From NCBI GenBank assembly GCA_963576475.1, contig OY754964.1, positions 8,471,986 to 8,535,985 on the forward strand: DNA of 64,000 bases, in the 5' to 3' direction. Below, piece by piece: positions 1 to 10,799 of the stretch. The notes under the pieces were generated by a model. That model saw only the letters and a program-made list of their open reading frames with translations. It was not told the DNA's origin and searched no databases. Source of the stretch: Molanna angustata (Eukaryota; Arthropoda; Insecta; Trichoptera; Molannidae). The translations under genes and the position numbers were made by a program. Numbering within the stretch: the stretch's first letter is position 1; each line of letters starts with the position of its first letter.

Positions 1-3000
1 GACATGACTCCGAACGCTCGTTTTAGGTTAATAAAAGAGCGCTCTGGCTGCGTAAACTGCCTAAGTGGTCGGCACAGAGCTGGAAAATGTAATTCGAAAT
101 TTAAGTGTAAAATCTGTAATGGTAACCACCATAGTTTACTACATTTAGATTCGAGATCAAATCCGCCACCCCAACAGGCGCATGTTGCTGCCTCTACTTC
201 AACTGCCGCCGTCGCCGTGCATAATACGGAACTCGCGCTCTGTTCGACTTCGATTGACCCGTCGCCACACGTCAATGCGAGCACAACAAACGATGGTCAC
301 TCATTTGCTGCGAAAGGTAGCGAATACACTACGGTTTTACTAGCTACGGCCGTCGTAATTGTTCACGATGTTCATGGGGTGGAACATAATATTCGTTGCT
401 TACTGGACAGCGCATCTCAAAGTAACTTCGTGACGTTAGAATGTTGTAATATGCTTAAATTAAATATAAACATGAAGAATATAGCAGTGAAAGGCATCGG
501 AGGCTCTGAAAAAAGTACTAAGGGAATTGTTAATTTTCAATTTGCATCAAAATACAATAAAGAGGTGAAATACAATATTTCTTCTCTTGTTGTGGATAAA
601 ATTACGGACAATTTGCCTTCCATACCTATCGACATCTCCGCGTTACCTTTTCTTAATGGGCTCCCGCTCGCAGATGATGCGTTTCACACTCCGGCACAGA
701 TTGATGTCTTGATCGGTGCCTCGCTGTTTTCACAACTTCTGTTACCTAATATAGTAAAGGGTCATTCCGAAACAATCCCTAGAGCTATACAAACCACTCT
801 CGGCTATGTTGTCATGGGAAGAGCTCCCGTTTTATTAAAACGCGATAACATGACCGTAGCTTGCTGTAGCACATTATGTGATGATAATGAATTAGAAATA
901 AATACTTTAATCAAACGCTTCTGGCAGATTGATGAATTGCCTACCGCCACACCGCCCACTCATTCTCCAGAGGAGATTGAGTGCGAATATTTCTTTCAAA
1001 AAACTACCAAGCGGGATAGCGATGGCAGATACATAGTAGCGCTACCCTTTCGTGGTGACGTTTTCTCGCTCGGAGATTCTTTTGATACCGCAAAGAAGCG
1101 TTTCTTGAGTCTTGAGAGGAAACTCGAAAGTTCTCATGTGTTCCGATCTGCGTATGATACAGTTATTCGTGAATATCTGGACAAAGGATATTTATCACCC
1201 GCGCCGGCTGAAGATAATTTTAACTATCCCTTATATATTATACCACACCACGGCGTAGTACGCGAAGATAAGTCCACAACCAAACTACGTATGGTTCTCG
1301 ACGCAAGCTGTAAAACTAGTTCGGGATTATCACTCAATGATGTCCTCCACTGCGGCCAGAATTTACAAGGTGATCTGTTTACCATTATTTTAAATTTTCG
1401 GTTATTCCACATAGCACTCTCTGCAGATTGCAAGCAAATGTTTTTACAAATCATAATGAATGCTCGGGATCGTCGTTTCCAACGGATTATTTATCGTTTT
1501 AAACCTCAGGATCAGCTTACTACATACCAGTTTAATAGAGTTTGTTTTGGTCTCAAGTCTAGTCCATACCACGCGCTTCGCGTCATTCAGCAACTCGTCA
1601 AAGATGACGGTGACTTGTTTCCTCTCGCAAAAGAAATTGCTAACAATTATATCTATATGGACGATGTCGTTTTTAGTGTTATGACCGAAGAACAGGGAGT
1701 GTCCGCATCTAGTCAGTTAATTGAATTGTTTAAACGTGGCCAGTTTGATTTAATAAAGTGGAGCAGTAATTCTGCTAATGTTATTAATAGCATTCCCGTG
1801 ACACATAGAGCTAGCGAAACTGTCGAATTTGATAAGGTCATGCAACAAAAGATTTTAGGCTTGAATTGGTCAAAAGTAAATGATAATTTTGAATTCAAAA
1901 TTACCGCTCCTAATAAAACATGTACTAAACGCGTTATATTAGCTACTGTGGCAAGGATATGGGATATAATGGGTTTCGTAGCACCCGTGGTCTTATTTGC
2001 AAAATTGCTGATTAAAGAATTATGGCTCTCAAAGGTAGATTGGGACGAAAAACCGCCCGGCCATATCATAAATACGTGGGAAAAATTCTGCTCAGAACTC
2101 CCATTACTAAATAAAATAAAGATACCACGTCATTTAGGAATATTTGAAAGTAGCATCGTTCGTTTGATAGGCTTCTCAGACGCAAGCGAGAGCGCATTCG
2201 GGGCAGTAGTGTATACACACACTACAAATATTAATCAGCCAGTGTGCATTCAGCTCGTTTGTGCCAAGTCAAAGGTTTCGCCAGTTAAGACATTATCTAT
2301 TGCACGGCTTGAACTCTGCGCGGTTGAATTGTTATCAAAACTACTAAGACGTGTATATGATACTTATAATCAACGCTTTCCAATTTCTGAAGTATATGCG
2401 TTTACTGATTCTCAAGTAACGCTATGTTGGCTTAACTCCTCACCGCACCGCTGGCAAATATTTGTTGCCAATCGTGTCGTTAAGACACTTGATAATTTTC
2501 CCGCAAAGCATTTTTTCCATGTTGCCGGAAGTGACAATCCTGCAGATTGTTTGTCACGTGGCTTGTTGCCTGGAAAGCTATCCCATCATCCACTCTGGTC
2601 TCAGGGTCCGCCTTGGCTTGTGTTAGATCCTTCGCAGTGGCCTGTGAACAAGGGCAAGAACATTGAAGTGGAAAACTTGCCGGAAGAAAAGATAACCGCT
2701 TACCCTGTCACTACAGATTCTGAAGTTAGATCTGTTATTCAGGACCTCGCCTCTCGCGTATCCTCCTGGAGTAAGCTTCTCCGAGTCGTAGCATACGTAG
2801 GCAAGTTTATCAAAAGAATTCCGCGTAGACCCTTATTTTCAATTACCGCAACCGATTTGGAGATATCTGAGCAAATGATAGTCCGTGATATACAACGTAG
2901 GCATTTTTTAATAGAAATTAAACATTTACGAGCTGAGAAAAATTGCTCTTCCGCTTTCTTGAGACTTAAGGCCTTTTTAAGTGATGACATTATCCGCGTC

Positions 3001-4206
3001 GGTGGTCGTTTATGCAACTCAGCCGAGAAATACGCACATAAACATCCAATTATACTTCCCCGCCACGATTCAATTGTCGAATCAATAGTAGACTATTACC
3101 ATAAGAAATATTTACATGCTGGCCCTGAACTTCTTATGTCAATATTAAGACAAAGGTTCTGGATATTAGCAGCTAGGCGTGTTATACGCACCAGAATAAA
3201 TAAATGCAATATATGTTTTAAGTCAAAGCCACGTTCACAATTTCCATTGATGTCAGACCTTCCCGTTCAACGTGTAACCCCATCAGTAAAAGCCTTTATT
3301 CATACAGGATGTGACTACGCAGGACCTATAAATTATACACCTATACGCGCTCGTGGCGTTAAGAGTCGCAAAGCCTATCTTTGCATATTTACCTGTCTGA
3401 CAACACGCGCTCTGCATATCGAGGTCGCAACTGATCTCAGTACGGTTAGTTTTCTTTCCGCTTTAAAACGTTTTCTGTCACGTCGTGGCCCAGTAAAATA
3501 TATATATTCAGATAACGCTAGAAATTTTGTAGGTACCAGGAATTATTTACGACAGTTATATAATTTTATTTCAAAAGAATATCGCGTTCCTTTTGAAAAG
3601 GAGCTTTCTGAAAATCGCATAGAGTTCAAATTTATACCGCCTGCTGCACCACATTTTGGTGGATGTTGGGAAAGTGCAGTAAAATCAGTAAAAAATCACC
3701 TGTTCAAAGTGATTGGACAACAAATCCTCAGTTACGAGGAGTTGATTACTGTTCTGACACAGGTAGAGTGTTTGTTGAATTCACGCCCTCTCACTGTACT
3801 CAGCGCTGACCCTTCTGAGCTTTCAGCTCTAACGCCGGCTCATTTTTTAAATACCTTACCGCTTCGCGCTCTACCAGCACCTTATGTGGAGTCAACCGCG
3901 AACAATCTGCTTCAAAGACATAGTCTGTTGGATCAGTTAGTACAGTCTTTCTGGCGTCGCTGGAGAACTGAATACTTACATCAGCTGCAGGTGCGACAAA
4001 AGTGGAATAGACCATCCGTTCCAATTGAGGTTGGAACGATCGTTATAATAAATAATGACAGTTCTCCAACTCTTTCATGGCCTTTGGGTATAATTGAAAA
4101 GGTACATCCTTCAAAAGACAATATTATTCGCGTTGTCACTGTTAAAACTGCAAGGGGCACACTCGTGCGACCGGTAACACGTTTGTGTCCTCTACCAACA
4201 CAATGA
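1..4206 (+). CDS. BEL/Pao retrotransposon Gag-Pol polyprotein, 5' end outside window
   Basis: The frame is open from the window edge (first ATG at 4) to a stop at 4204-4206, 1400 codons, with no internal stop. Residue numbers count from that ATG. Seen in order: Gag-type zinc knuckle C16-x2-C19-x4-H24-x4-C29, then C35/C38/H42/H43/H47; aspartic protease motif LLDSASQS with D135 (DSA, where DSG or DTG is commoner); reverse transcriptase with YMDD at 551-554; RNase H with D726 (FSDAS), D802 (FTDSQ) and D848 (NPADCLSRG); integrase zinc finger H1033-x4-H1038 and C1068-x2-C1071; integrase catalytic D1104, D1170, E1223; then the C-terminal WRRWRxEYL domain typical of BEL/Pao. The order PR-RT-RH-IN and the WRRW domain identify the family. 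The amino-terminal Gag lies upstream of the window. An intact frame with all catalytic residues suggests a young copy. The true start cannot be seen. Confidence 0.95.
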   Translation, partial: DMTPNARFRLIKERSGCVNCLSGRHRAGKCNSKFKCKICNGNHHSLLHLDSRSNPPPQQAHVAASTSTAAVAVHNTELALCSTSIDPSPHVNASTTNDGHSFAAKGSEYTTVLLATAVVIVHDVHGVEHNIRCLLDSASQSNFVTLECCNMLKLNINMKNIAVKGIGGSEKSTKGIVNFQFASKYNKEVKYNISSLVVDKITDNLPSIPIDISALPFLNGLPLADDAFHTPAQIDVLIGASLFSQLLLPNIVKGHSETIPRAIQTTLGYVVMGRAPVLLKRDNMTVACCSTLCDDNELEINTLIKRFWQIDELPTATPPTHSPEEIECEYFFQKTTKRDSDGRYIVALPFRGDVFSLGDSFDTAKKRFLSLERKLESSHVFRSAYDTVIREYLDKGYLSPAPAEDNFNYPLYIIPHHGVVREDKSTTKLRMVLDASCKTSSGLSLNDVLHCGQNLQGDLFTIILNFRLFHIALSADCKQMFLQIIMNARDRRFQRIIYRFKPQDQLTTYQFNRVCFGLKSSPYHALRVIQQLVKDDGDLFPLAKEIANNYIYMDDVVFSVMTEEQGVSASSQLIELFKRGQFDLIKWSSNSANVINSIPVTHRASETVEFDKVMQQKILGLNWSKVNDNFEFKITAPNKTCTKRVILATVARIWDIMGFVAPVVLFAKLLIKELWLSKVDWDEKPPGHIINTWEKFCSELPLLNKIKIPRHLGIFESSIVRLIGFSDASESAFGAVVYTHTTNINQPVCIQLVCAKSKVSPVKTLSIARLELCAVELLSKLLRRVYDTYNQRFPISEVYAFTDSQVTLCWLNSSPHRWQIFVANRVVKTLDNFPAKHFFHVAGSDNPADCLSRGLLPGKLSHHPLWSQGPPWLVLDPSQWPVNKGKNIEVENLPEEKITAYPVTTDSEVRSVIQDLASRVSSWSKLLRVVAYVGKFIKRIPRRPLFSITATDLEISEQMIVRDIQRRHFLIEIKHLRAEKNCSSAFLRLKAFLSDDIIRVGGRLCNSAEKYAHKHPIILPRHDSIVESIVDYYHKKYLHAGPELLMSILRQRFWILAARRVIRTRINKCNICFKSKPRSQFPLMSDLPVQRVTPSVKAFIHTGCDYAGPINYTPIRARGVKSRKAYLCIFTCLTTRALHIEVATDLSTVSFLSALKRFLSRRGPVKYIYSDNARNFVGTRNYLRQLYNFISKEYRVPFEKELSENRIEFKFIPPAAPHFGGCWESAVKSVKNHLFKVIGQQILSYEELITVLTQVECLLNSRPLTVLSADPSELSALTPAHFLNTLPLRALPAPYVESTANNLLQRHSLLDQLVQSFWRRWRTEYLHQLQVRQKWNRPSVPIEVGTIVIINNDSSPTLSWPLGIIEKVHPSKDNIIRVVTVKTARGTLVRPVTRLCPLPTQ

Positions 4207-4372
4207 TTTATCTTATATTTGTATTGTTCATATATTTTATTTTTATCTTATTATATTTAATATATATTTAACATTATTTACTTTATTATATATATATTTT
4301 TTATGTATACTTCCACGCATCGCATCACATTACTTCGCATCACGCATTTCACTTTTTTAAAGGCGACCCTTT
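4207..4372 (+). other. BEL element 3' untranslated region
   Basis: AT-rich, non-coding stretch between the pol stop codon and the polypurine tract. It holds short TA runs and the direct repeat CGCATCACATTACTTCGCATCACGC. Nothing else is seen. Confidence 0.6.
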
Positions 4373-4386
4373 AAGGGCGGGGAAAA
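4373..4386 (+). other. polypurine tract of BEL element
   Basis: AAGGGCGGGGAAAA, purine-rich with a single C, lies directly before the TG that opens the LTR. That is where plus-strand priming is expected in LTR retrotransposons. Confidence 0.7.
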
Positions 4387-4775
4387 TGTTGACGCCAATA
4401 TGTCATTATAATTATTGTCGCATTTTTTTTATCAAATGACATATAATATTGTTGCAACTGCTGCCCACCCTACATCCAAAATCAGTCTCCTTTCAAACCG
4501 CGTCCTGTCGACACCACCCACATCTCACCCGTTTTACCGCTCCTCATAACTCACCGAAATTCGCCATAATTGTTTTCTTACCGCGTGTGTGTGTGTGGGA
4601 TCCTAGTGAAAGTTGTGACCATCTAACAAGGCAGAGCACCAAGGAAAAGTCAAGTAAGTGAGTGTTCCTTTATCCTTCCTTTGCCTTGCAGTGGTTGCAA
4701 CGAAACGCCCTTTAAAAATACAGTCCACTTTTTCTACTTTTCACTTTTTCTTTATATTACATATCCGCGTCATCA
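4387..4775 (+). repeat. 3' LTR of BEL/Pao element
   Basis: Starts TGTTGACGC immediately after the polypurine tract and ends GCGTCATCA at 4767-4775. The two ends are inverted repeats with one mismatch, giving a 389-bp LTR with TG...CA ends. Near its start ATATGTCATT (4398-4407) is mirrored by AATGACATAT (4435-4444), which would form a hairpin in RNA. The partner 5' LTR is outside the window, so the right boundary rests on the inverted ends alone. The five bases after it, ATTCC, would be the expected target duplication. Confidence 0.75.
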
Positions 4776-5234
4776 ATTCCCTTCTCTCTATATACAACAT
4801 ACACATTTTTTGAGTCGATATTAGAATTGAAATGGTATGCTAAAAGAGACATAAGAGTAACTTTTTTGTTAATAATATTAAAGGTGAATATAATATGTCA
4901 TGCGAAGAACGGATATACTGCTCTAGAAACAATAATAAAATAAATAGAGTAAAAAGTACATATTATATCTATAGTGAGGCACTAAATCATATAAAGTTCA
5001 TTGAACACCTATTTTTTCATCATATTCAACAAATTATTCTCAATGCACTGAAAAAATACTCTAATGCCAAATGATTAACCTTGTAACGATTTGAGAAAAT
5101 GATTTATTAAGAAAGTATATCAACTCTCATTACTATGATGGAATTTAAACGATCTTGTTCAGTAGGATAGTTACAAATATAAAACAAGCAACATAAATTG
5201 TAAAAGGATATATTCATTATACAAGGATTTAGAA
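4776..5234. other. no feature recognised
   Basis: AT-rich sequence without frame, repeat or RNA gene that I can support. A 15-base string at 5204-5218 recurs at 5385-5399 at the tail of the following SINE. Confidence 0.4.
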
Positions 5235-5413
5235 GGGTCGATGGCAGAGCGGTTAGCGCGCTGGGCTAGTAATCCAGTGGTCGCGAGTTCGAATCCTGCC
5301 TCGATCCATCACCTATACCTAACTAGCACAAGAATTTATGCTTTATTTAGGTAATGTAGGAAGATGTATATGTACTTGTTGAACAAGGATATATTCATTT
5401 AAAAAAATATATC
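5235..5413 (+). repeat. SINE-A copy 1, tRNA-Thr(AGU)-derived head
   Basis: The head 5235-5308 folds as a tRNA: acceptor GGGTCGA/TCGATCC, anticodon stem CTGGG/TCCAG with loop CTAGTAA (anticodon AGT), box B GAGTTCGAATCC. The T stem GCGAG/CCTGC has an A-C mismatch that all three window copies share, and a similar tail (CACAAxxATTxATGCTTxxTTTAGG...) follows in all three. This is therefore a tRNA-derived SINE, not a tRNA gene. Other copies: 11130-11302 (-) and 45513-45686 (+). Confidence 0.8.
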
Positions 5414-5526
5414 CTGGCGCGTCTCGGATGCAAACTGTACAGGACACGACGACGAGGAGTCTAACGGAGGAGGCATTCGTTCATGAGTGGACGAAATAGG
5501 CTAAAGAAGAAAAAGAAGAAAAACAT
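5405..5526 (+). pseudogene. RTE-like LINE 3' end remnant
   Basis: One frame reads EEAFVHEWTK followed by a stop, then a purine-rich AAGAAGAAAAAGAAG tail. This resembles the last residues and tail of RTE-type non-LTR retrotransposons. It is a short 5'-truncated relic, and its family assignment is tentative. Confidence 0.4.
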
Positions 5527-6034
5527 TGCATTTGGTGATGAATTAACTATTCCAGGTGTCCAGTAGGCAGGGTTGAAAATATGTATTTTCAATGATAATA
5601 AAAAAATCACCATATTAAATGATTTTGTTTGGTAAAATTCCAACGGAAATCATCGATGGTTATTATTTGGCATTTCATATTATGATCCTCGGAATTAAGA
5701 CTCATTTAAATAACAAAAAACTTGACCCTGTAAGTTCTGAAATGGAAACAAATTATTATTTATCATTTTTTGACGCTAATGTAGACAAGAGGTCAGACTT
5801 TTTGCTACATGAATAATGTTTTTGTTCTGGAGGGAAATCGGATGTGATTCAATTTTGTTTCACGTATCGGACGCCATTACTTGGCGGAATTCACTTAATT
5901 TTAATTATCCTCAAATGTCAAAGATTTCTGAGCATAAAAGATTTGAACTATCATTGCGTCACTGAGGATGCTTATCTGATGAAGACCATGAAAATGTACA
6001 ACAGTTATTTGTTTTGACATTATCATCTTTTTGA
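5527..6034. other. no feature recognised
   Basis: AT-rich sequence. Short open frames exist (such as 5619-5816) but show no recognisable motif or unusual composition. Confidence 0.35.
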
Positions 6035-6344
6035 GTGAGGCACCGCCATTAAATAATGCTTCCACTCTTATTTACTATTTATTAAATTATTTATTAATTT
6101 AAGATTGCTTCTCGGACAACTAACAGGTACTATGACAAATATTTTTTTTTATATATATTTATTTTTCGTTACAGAATACAAAAGTACATTTGACAATTAA
6201 ATACAGCAATAATTCAAAAATATTGCCCCATTAGAAGTGCGGACACTTGTGTATGGGGCAAGAGTAACATTTAAAAGTATAATTAACAGTAAGAAAATAA
6301 AAAAAACTATTCTAAACTAATTCTAACAACGGACATTAAATTTT

Positions 6345-6450
6345 TATACACAATTTGTTATTGGCAGCTTGTTATTGGGTGCGTGTCAAATAACCATCCG
6401 ACACAGCACCCGTCAGCTGCCCGAGACAAAACAAAATAAAATAAAAAAAA
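6345..6450 (+). repeat. SINE-B tail fragment
   Basis: TTGGGTGCGTGTCAAATAAC and the following GCTGCCCGAGAC-AAAATAAAATAAA match the tail of the full SINE-B at 60261-60470. Oriented plus, it meets the minus-strand SINE-B fragment at 6456-6622 tail to tail. Confidence 0.6.
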
Positions 6451-6455
6451 ACTAA

Positions 6456-6622
6456 ATTATATTCGCACATACGCGCACATGTATTGTATTTAACACGCAC
6501 CCAATAAGAATTTGCTACATTCTGGATATTAATCGTCTAACAGATCCAGACTGAAAACACAATCAAAAACTGTGTCTCTACCGGGAATCGAACCCAGGAC
6601 CTTTGGATCATCATTGTTTTCA
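6456..6622 (-). repeat. SINE-B copy, 5'-truncated within tRNA head
   Basis: On the minus strand TGATCCAAAGG-TCCTGGGTTCGATTCCCGG is followed by AGAGACACAGTTTTTGATTG and CAGTCTGGATCTG, as in 60261-60470. It starts abruptly inside the anticodon arm at the junction with the TGAA-tailed repeat (GAAAACAATGAT), consistent with a 5'-truncated insertion there. Confidence 0.65.
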
Positions 6623-6856
6623 GATGTCCCGTAAGAGCCGGGTACCTAATTGTTAAAACAACAGCCAAATTACCAACTCTCTTATGAAATTCACCACCCA
6701 TTCTGAATGTATTGCATTTCTAAGTAAGACGAGACTGGTGTGTGGGGATACGCGATTGTGTTCTGCTTCCTTTTATAAGGTAATGCACACCCGTACACCT
6801 GTTGCTGGTAACCCCTCGTTGTGGCATATGCCGTGATGATATGAATGAATAAATGA

Positions 6857-7520
6857 ACGGATATTTTAATGTGTAACGTTTAATAATAAGCGAACACAAA
6901 GTTATCTCCGAAAATATGCATAATTATGGAGATCTCTCTACTCTTTGCAAATGAAACTAAAAAAATCTTAATCTTATTTTTTTTTCATCTTTGACATTGG
7001 TTTTGTAACCGAATCATTTGACAACTTACCATGTAAGCAGTATCTATCTGCATTTTGTCCGCTGTGATTTTGACACAAATTTTGAGATGAACACAGATCG
7101 ATATTTTATTTTAACCCAATTTTGTGTTCGTGTTTAACGGTGTAATTTGTAAAAAATATATCTATTTTCGTGCATGAAATAATTTCTCAATTTTATGAAT
7201 TTGATTTCTTCTGAAATACGTAGGTACCAAACGGCTTGTATTTTCGTAACATTGAATTTTGTCGTGCCATTTCAACTAAAGCCTCTTTTGTCCCATCCAA
7301 TTGGCGTGAAACTACTTCAGCAATTTTTCGCTCTTTGTATCAAATGCTTCTTTATTCACGCCCATGATCATGATGTAATCTTGTTAAAAAGCCTGTATTA
7401 TATTAAGCGAAGCCGCGTGTATCTAGATCTTGAAAAATATTGCAAAATAAATAATTATTAAAAATAATTGAACATTTTTCAAAAATAATTACAATGCAAT
7501 TTATTGGGTAATGTTCATAT
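6857..7520. other. no feature recognised
   Basis: AT-rich. It contains an 88-codon frame at 7195-7461 with no motif I recognise, not distinguishable from chance. Confidence 0.3.
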
Positions 7521-7620
7521 TTCTTCATTAGACTAAATTTCGATGTGTTTTTTATTATTTTTTTTTTATATTCAACCACTAAGGCTCAATACGACCCTTA
7601 CGAGAGTTATTTGAGAAAAA

Positions 7621-7684
7621 GTGAGAAAAAGGTAAGGTCCCGTACTGCGAGAATACTTCTTACGGGACCTCAACTTTTTCTTAC
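7621..7684. repeat. imperfect 24-bp inverted repeat
   Basis: GTGAGAAAAAGGTAAGGTCC (7621 onward) is mirrored by GGGACCTCAACTTTTTCTTAC (ending 7684), with a 16-base loop and a few mismatches. The wider flanks carry AATACGACCC twice (about 7588 and 7730). It may be the core of a decayed foldback element. Confidence 0.45.
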
Positions 7685-7888
7685 ATTATTCTTAAAGAAT
7701 ACGATCGTAATACGACCCTTTTTTTTCTCTGATACATTTACGCATAATATCTTATTTTTGAATTATTTCATATTTGATAAACTTTTCTTATGTAGACTGT
7801 GGGTTGAACGGAGCGGAGTGAATAAAGAGATCGCTTTGCTGCCACCCGACCCTCAAGATTGAAACCAAATAAGAAGATTATTCTTTCG

Positions 7889-8174
7889 ATTCATTCATAC
7901 CATCACGGCATATCCCACAATGTGGGGTAACCAGCGAAAGGTGTGCGGGTGTGCATTGCCTTATAAAAGGGAGAACAACACATCTATATACACCCACACA
8001 CCAGTCTCGTTTCACCAAAAAAGGCACTACATTCAGAATGGGTGGTGAACCTCATTGCTGAACTATGTAAGATGTTATTGTTGCCTGTTGTATTTTCGAT
8101 TACCCGGCTCTTACGGGACACTCGAAAACAATGATTTAAAAGAATGGAAGCACTATTCTAAGCCGGTGCCTCAC
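7889..8174 (-). repeat. TGAA-tailed SINE-like family, copy 2, near full length
   Basis: Minus-strand element from GTGAGGCACCGGCTTAGAAT (8174) to the ATGAATGAAT tail (7889). Carries the internal CTTATAAAAGGG-type block, the CCACAATGTGG palindrome and the CATTCAGAATGGGTGG block. At about 286 bp it is one of the two best copies in the window. Confidence 0.7.
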
Positions 8175-8314
8175 AAATAAGAAGATAAAGTGGGTAATGT
8201 TGATAGCTTTCACCTCCAAATGGGGCATCTTCTTTTTCTCAGCCTTGTCCCTACTTTAGGCAGGGTCGGCTCATTTCAGCTTGATAGATTACAAATATGT
8301 AGTACATATTCGAC

Positions 8315-9236
8315 GCAGCTTTAAGGTTGATATATGGAGCTGGCAAAATATGTCACATAACACCTCTTCTCAACAAACTACACTGGTTGAAATTTCCAGA
8401 ACAAGTGAAATAAAAGGTATGTCTGATGCTGTTTAAGGCTCTGAATGACTTGGCTCCACATTACATTCAAGAACTATGTCAAAAAAAATCCACCATAAAG
8501 ATAGCTTACATTGATATCGTCTGGATCACAGAGATCCAACTCTTTACGAGAATTGGACAGTCAGTAAGGCGGCTTAGTATGTGAACGGGCTTTTAGTGGA
8601 ATAAATTGCCCTATGACATACGTGGGGCTCAGAGCAATGATACCTTTGGTGGACTCCTTAAAACTGCCTTGTTTCGTAGATCCAACAAATAAGCTATAGC
8701 GCCCTTGAAGTGATCTTGTATGACTAAACGGCGCTTTATGAATTATAATGATAATCAAAATGAGTTCATCAAAAGGGCTTGTAACTTCTATAATGTCAAT
8801 CTCTCGGCCAGTATCACACATTCTGATATTATATTCACCGCTAGTAATAACGCATACAAAAATTCTCTCTATAAGTGCATAGCATGAACTCGTATGTTTA
8901 ATTTTTTTTTATTTTGTTCAATTATTTGTGTTTTTTTCTAATATTATCTTTTGTATACTTTCATTTACATTTTTTGTTGTTGTTTGTAACAAAAATATAA
9001 CAATTTAACTGTCACAATCCTTTTCCCATCCTATTTTTTTTCTCTTCCCTTCCTTTCCCGTCACAGGCAAACATACAGTAAATTTTAGTTATATCTAAAT
9101 TTATGATGTTTAAAATGTTTCATATTTAATATCTGTGGACTTATGTAATTGGTCTCTTTGTTATTATTTTATAGTGTATTATTCTTTTTTAGTATTTTAA
9201 GACTGTATTTGTCCCTAAATAAATAAATAAATAATT
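8315..9236 (+). pseudogene. CR1/L2-like non-LTR retrotransposon C-terminus and 3' UTR
   Basis: Decayed reverse-transcriptase tail: HITPLLNKLHWLKFPEQ near 8353-8405, then LFKALNDLAPHYIQEL, and near 8585-8690 a stretch reading FSGIKLPYDIRGAQSNDTF then GLLKTALF. These match the conserved LHWLP...FKALxxLAP...LWNxLPxxIRxAxSxxxFKxxLKTxLF region of CR1, L2 and Rex-type LINEs. Stops and frame shifts interrupt it. A 3' UTR of about 500 bp ends in an AAATAAATAAATAAAT tail at 9220-9236. The copy is 5'-truncated and inactive. Confidence 0.65.
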
Positions 9237-9837
9237 GTTATAATTAAACATAGGCCCATTTAAATAAGTTTCATGTCTTCAATGAGGCGAGCAATCATTA
9301 GCTAAGCCAGTTTCCTCAGCCTTGAATGATATGAATTCCTAAATGAGAGTTAAAATGAAATATACTAGATTATATTAATTGGACCTTTAACCTGATATCT
9401 TTATCAGTATTTCATTATTCTTTCACACTTTATTTGTTTATTGATCTGTAATAAAACAATAAAATTCACACTGATATAACTAACTCACATTGGTGTAATA
9501 AAATTTACCGATGAGCAATAATGCTATCAATTAATATTATTAATTGTTGGTCGAACATGTTCACATATCTAATACTCGTTTATATGGAATAATAAAGAAT
9601 TAGAACATTTAATACAATCTAAATTCCTTTGTTAATAATAAGTTCATTTTTACTCCTCACTACCCCTAGGGGATATAGCGGGGAGTTGAGAATTCACAAT
9701 TTTTAAAAATCAAGTATCATGCTAAGATTGAATTCTGAATGTTTCATAACAATGTATGTACTATGTGTATGGCGTGTTTATTCTACTTCATCTATTGAAG
9801 ACTAGAGTACTTAAGCATTCATTCGATTATTTTTCCC
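9237..9837. other. background with a short shared repeat
   Basis: AT-rich. At 9651-9705 the string TTACTCCTCACTACCCCTAG is related to TTACTCCTCACTATCCCCAG at 35220, a small dispersed repeat with a CCCCTAGGGG palindrome. Nothing else is seen. Confidence 0.4.
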
Positions 9838-10085
9838 TTCTTCTTCTTCTTCAGCCCTCCTTCGTCCAGTAATCACATAGGCCTCCCCCTGAGACCTCCA
9901 CAGCTCCCTATCTTGGGCAGACAGCATCCATCTGCCTTCAGCTACTTGTAAAATATCGTCAGACCATCTTGTCTAGGCCTTCCAACGCTTCTTTTAGCCG
10001 TTCTAGGTCGCCATCCCAGCACTTTCTTAGTCCATCTGGAATCTGTGGTTCGGGCGACATGCCCTGCCAAATTTTCTTAAAAATA
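9838..10085 (-). pseudogene. RTE-like LINE C-terminus and tail
   Basis: On the minus strand one frame reads SAQDRELWRSQGEAYVITGR and then RAEEEEE. Just upstream, in another frame, is an RPRQDGLTIF-like stretch. This is the typical end of RTE-type polyproteins, with a GAAGAAGAAGAA tail at 9838-9850. It is frameshifted and 5'-truncated. Confidence 0.6.
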
Positions 10086-10799
10086 ATTTTTTGGTGCTTG
10101 CGTTTTCCTAATACTGACATATGACTGTGAAACTGTTTTATTTACAAACAAAATGCTACATAACACAAAGATCCATGGAAAAGAGAATGCTGGTTATTTC
10201 TTTAAGTGATAGAAAAACTATCTTGTGGATTTTGGTCTATGAGTTATTAAATGCCCTTTCTTTGTATTTGACATATTATATAATGCGACTGTAAGTTGTC
10301 ATGAGATGTCCGTAATGACTAGAGTATAGAAAGTATGCGCTATTCAACATACAATAATAATACAACATATATACCTGTCCCTTTACAATCTGAGGGGTTC
10401 CATTCTTGACAACAATCAGAATGGTACAATGAATAACGTGCTCATGTTCTCGGTCATTTCGCAAGTCTAATCTAATGGACGACTAGTAATAATATTTTGC
10501 ACTTGATAGTACAACGGACTATTCTATTCTAACGATAGATTTATGCTTGCATTTTGCTCGCCGCATGTTTTGGCCATGCGTCAATACTGATAAATCGGGT
10601 TTCAAGAAGGACAGCGTCGGAGAGATTTATTTATTTATTTACGGTTGAAAACAGTCACAATTACATTAAATAAGACAGTTAATTAATTATTCACACAAAG
10701 ATCAGAAAAAGTAACACAAACTTGACCATTCCTAAATTTATTTGATGAATCTGAATCAAACAAATTTAGGAATGGATTAAAATGGAAGATTAACAATAT
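10086..10799. other. no feature recognised
   Basis: AT-rich with short frames only. ATTTATTTATTTATTT at about 10627-10642 may be the tail of a minus-strand LINE relic. Confidence 0.35.

Larger units (their letters stand above)
6035..6856 (+). repeat. TGAA-tailed SINE-like family, copy 1, interrupted by SINE-B sequence
   Basis: 5' end GTGAGGCACCG at 6035-6070, remainder at about 6622-6856 ending in CCGTGATGATATGAATGAAT. The two parts are contiguous in copy 3 (15398-15668), so the DNA between them was inserted later. Family hallmarks: 5' GTGAGGCACCGGC, internal CCACCCATTCTGAATGT, CCTTTTATAAGG, and a (TGAA)n tail. Other copies: 7889-8174 (-), 15398-15668 (+), 24406-24520 (-), 29271-29450 (-), 31193-31640 (-), 39395-39425 (-), 62020-62882 (-). 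Confidence 0.65.

Noticed and set aside
1713..4024. Minus-strand frames within the BEL pol gene
   Set aside because: They are shadows of the coding strand with no motifs.
5235..5308. tRNA-Thr gene
   Set aside because: The T-stem mismatch shared by three copies and the common tail mark it as a SINE head.
5204..5399. 15-bp target duplication around SINE-A copy 1
   Set aside because: The downstream string resembles the normal SINE tail in copy 2 (CAAGGACATATTCATTT), so the match need not mark the insertion site.
7195..7461. 88-codon frame as a gene
   Set aside because: No motif or signal, and frames of this size are expected by chance over 64 kb in six frames.
9838..9850. Simple (TTC)n microsatellite
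   Set aside because: On the minus strand it is the GAAGAAGAA tail continuous with an RTE-like reading frame.
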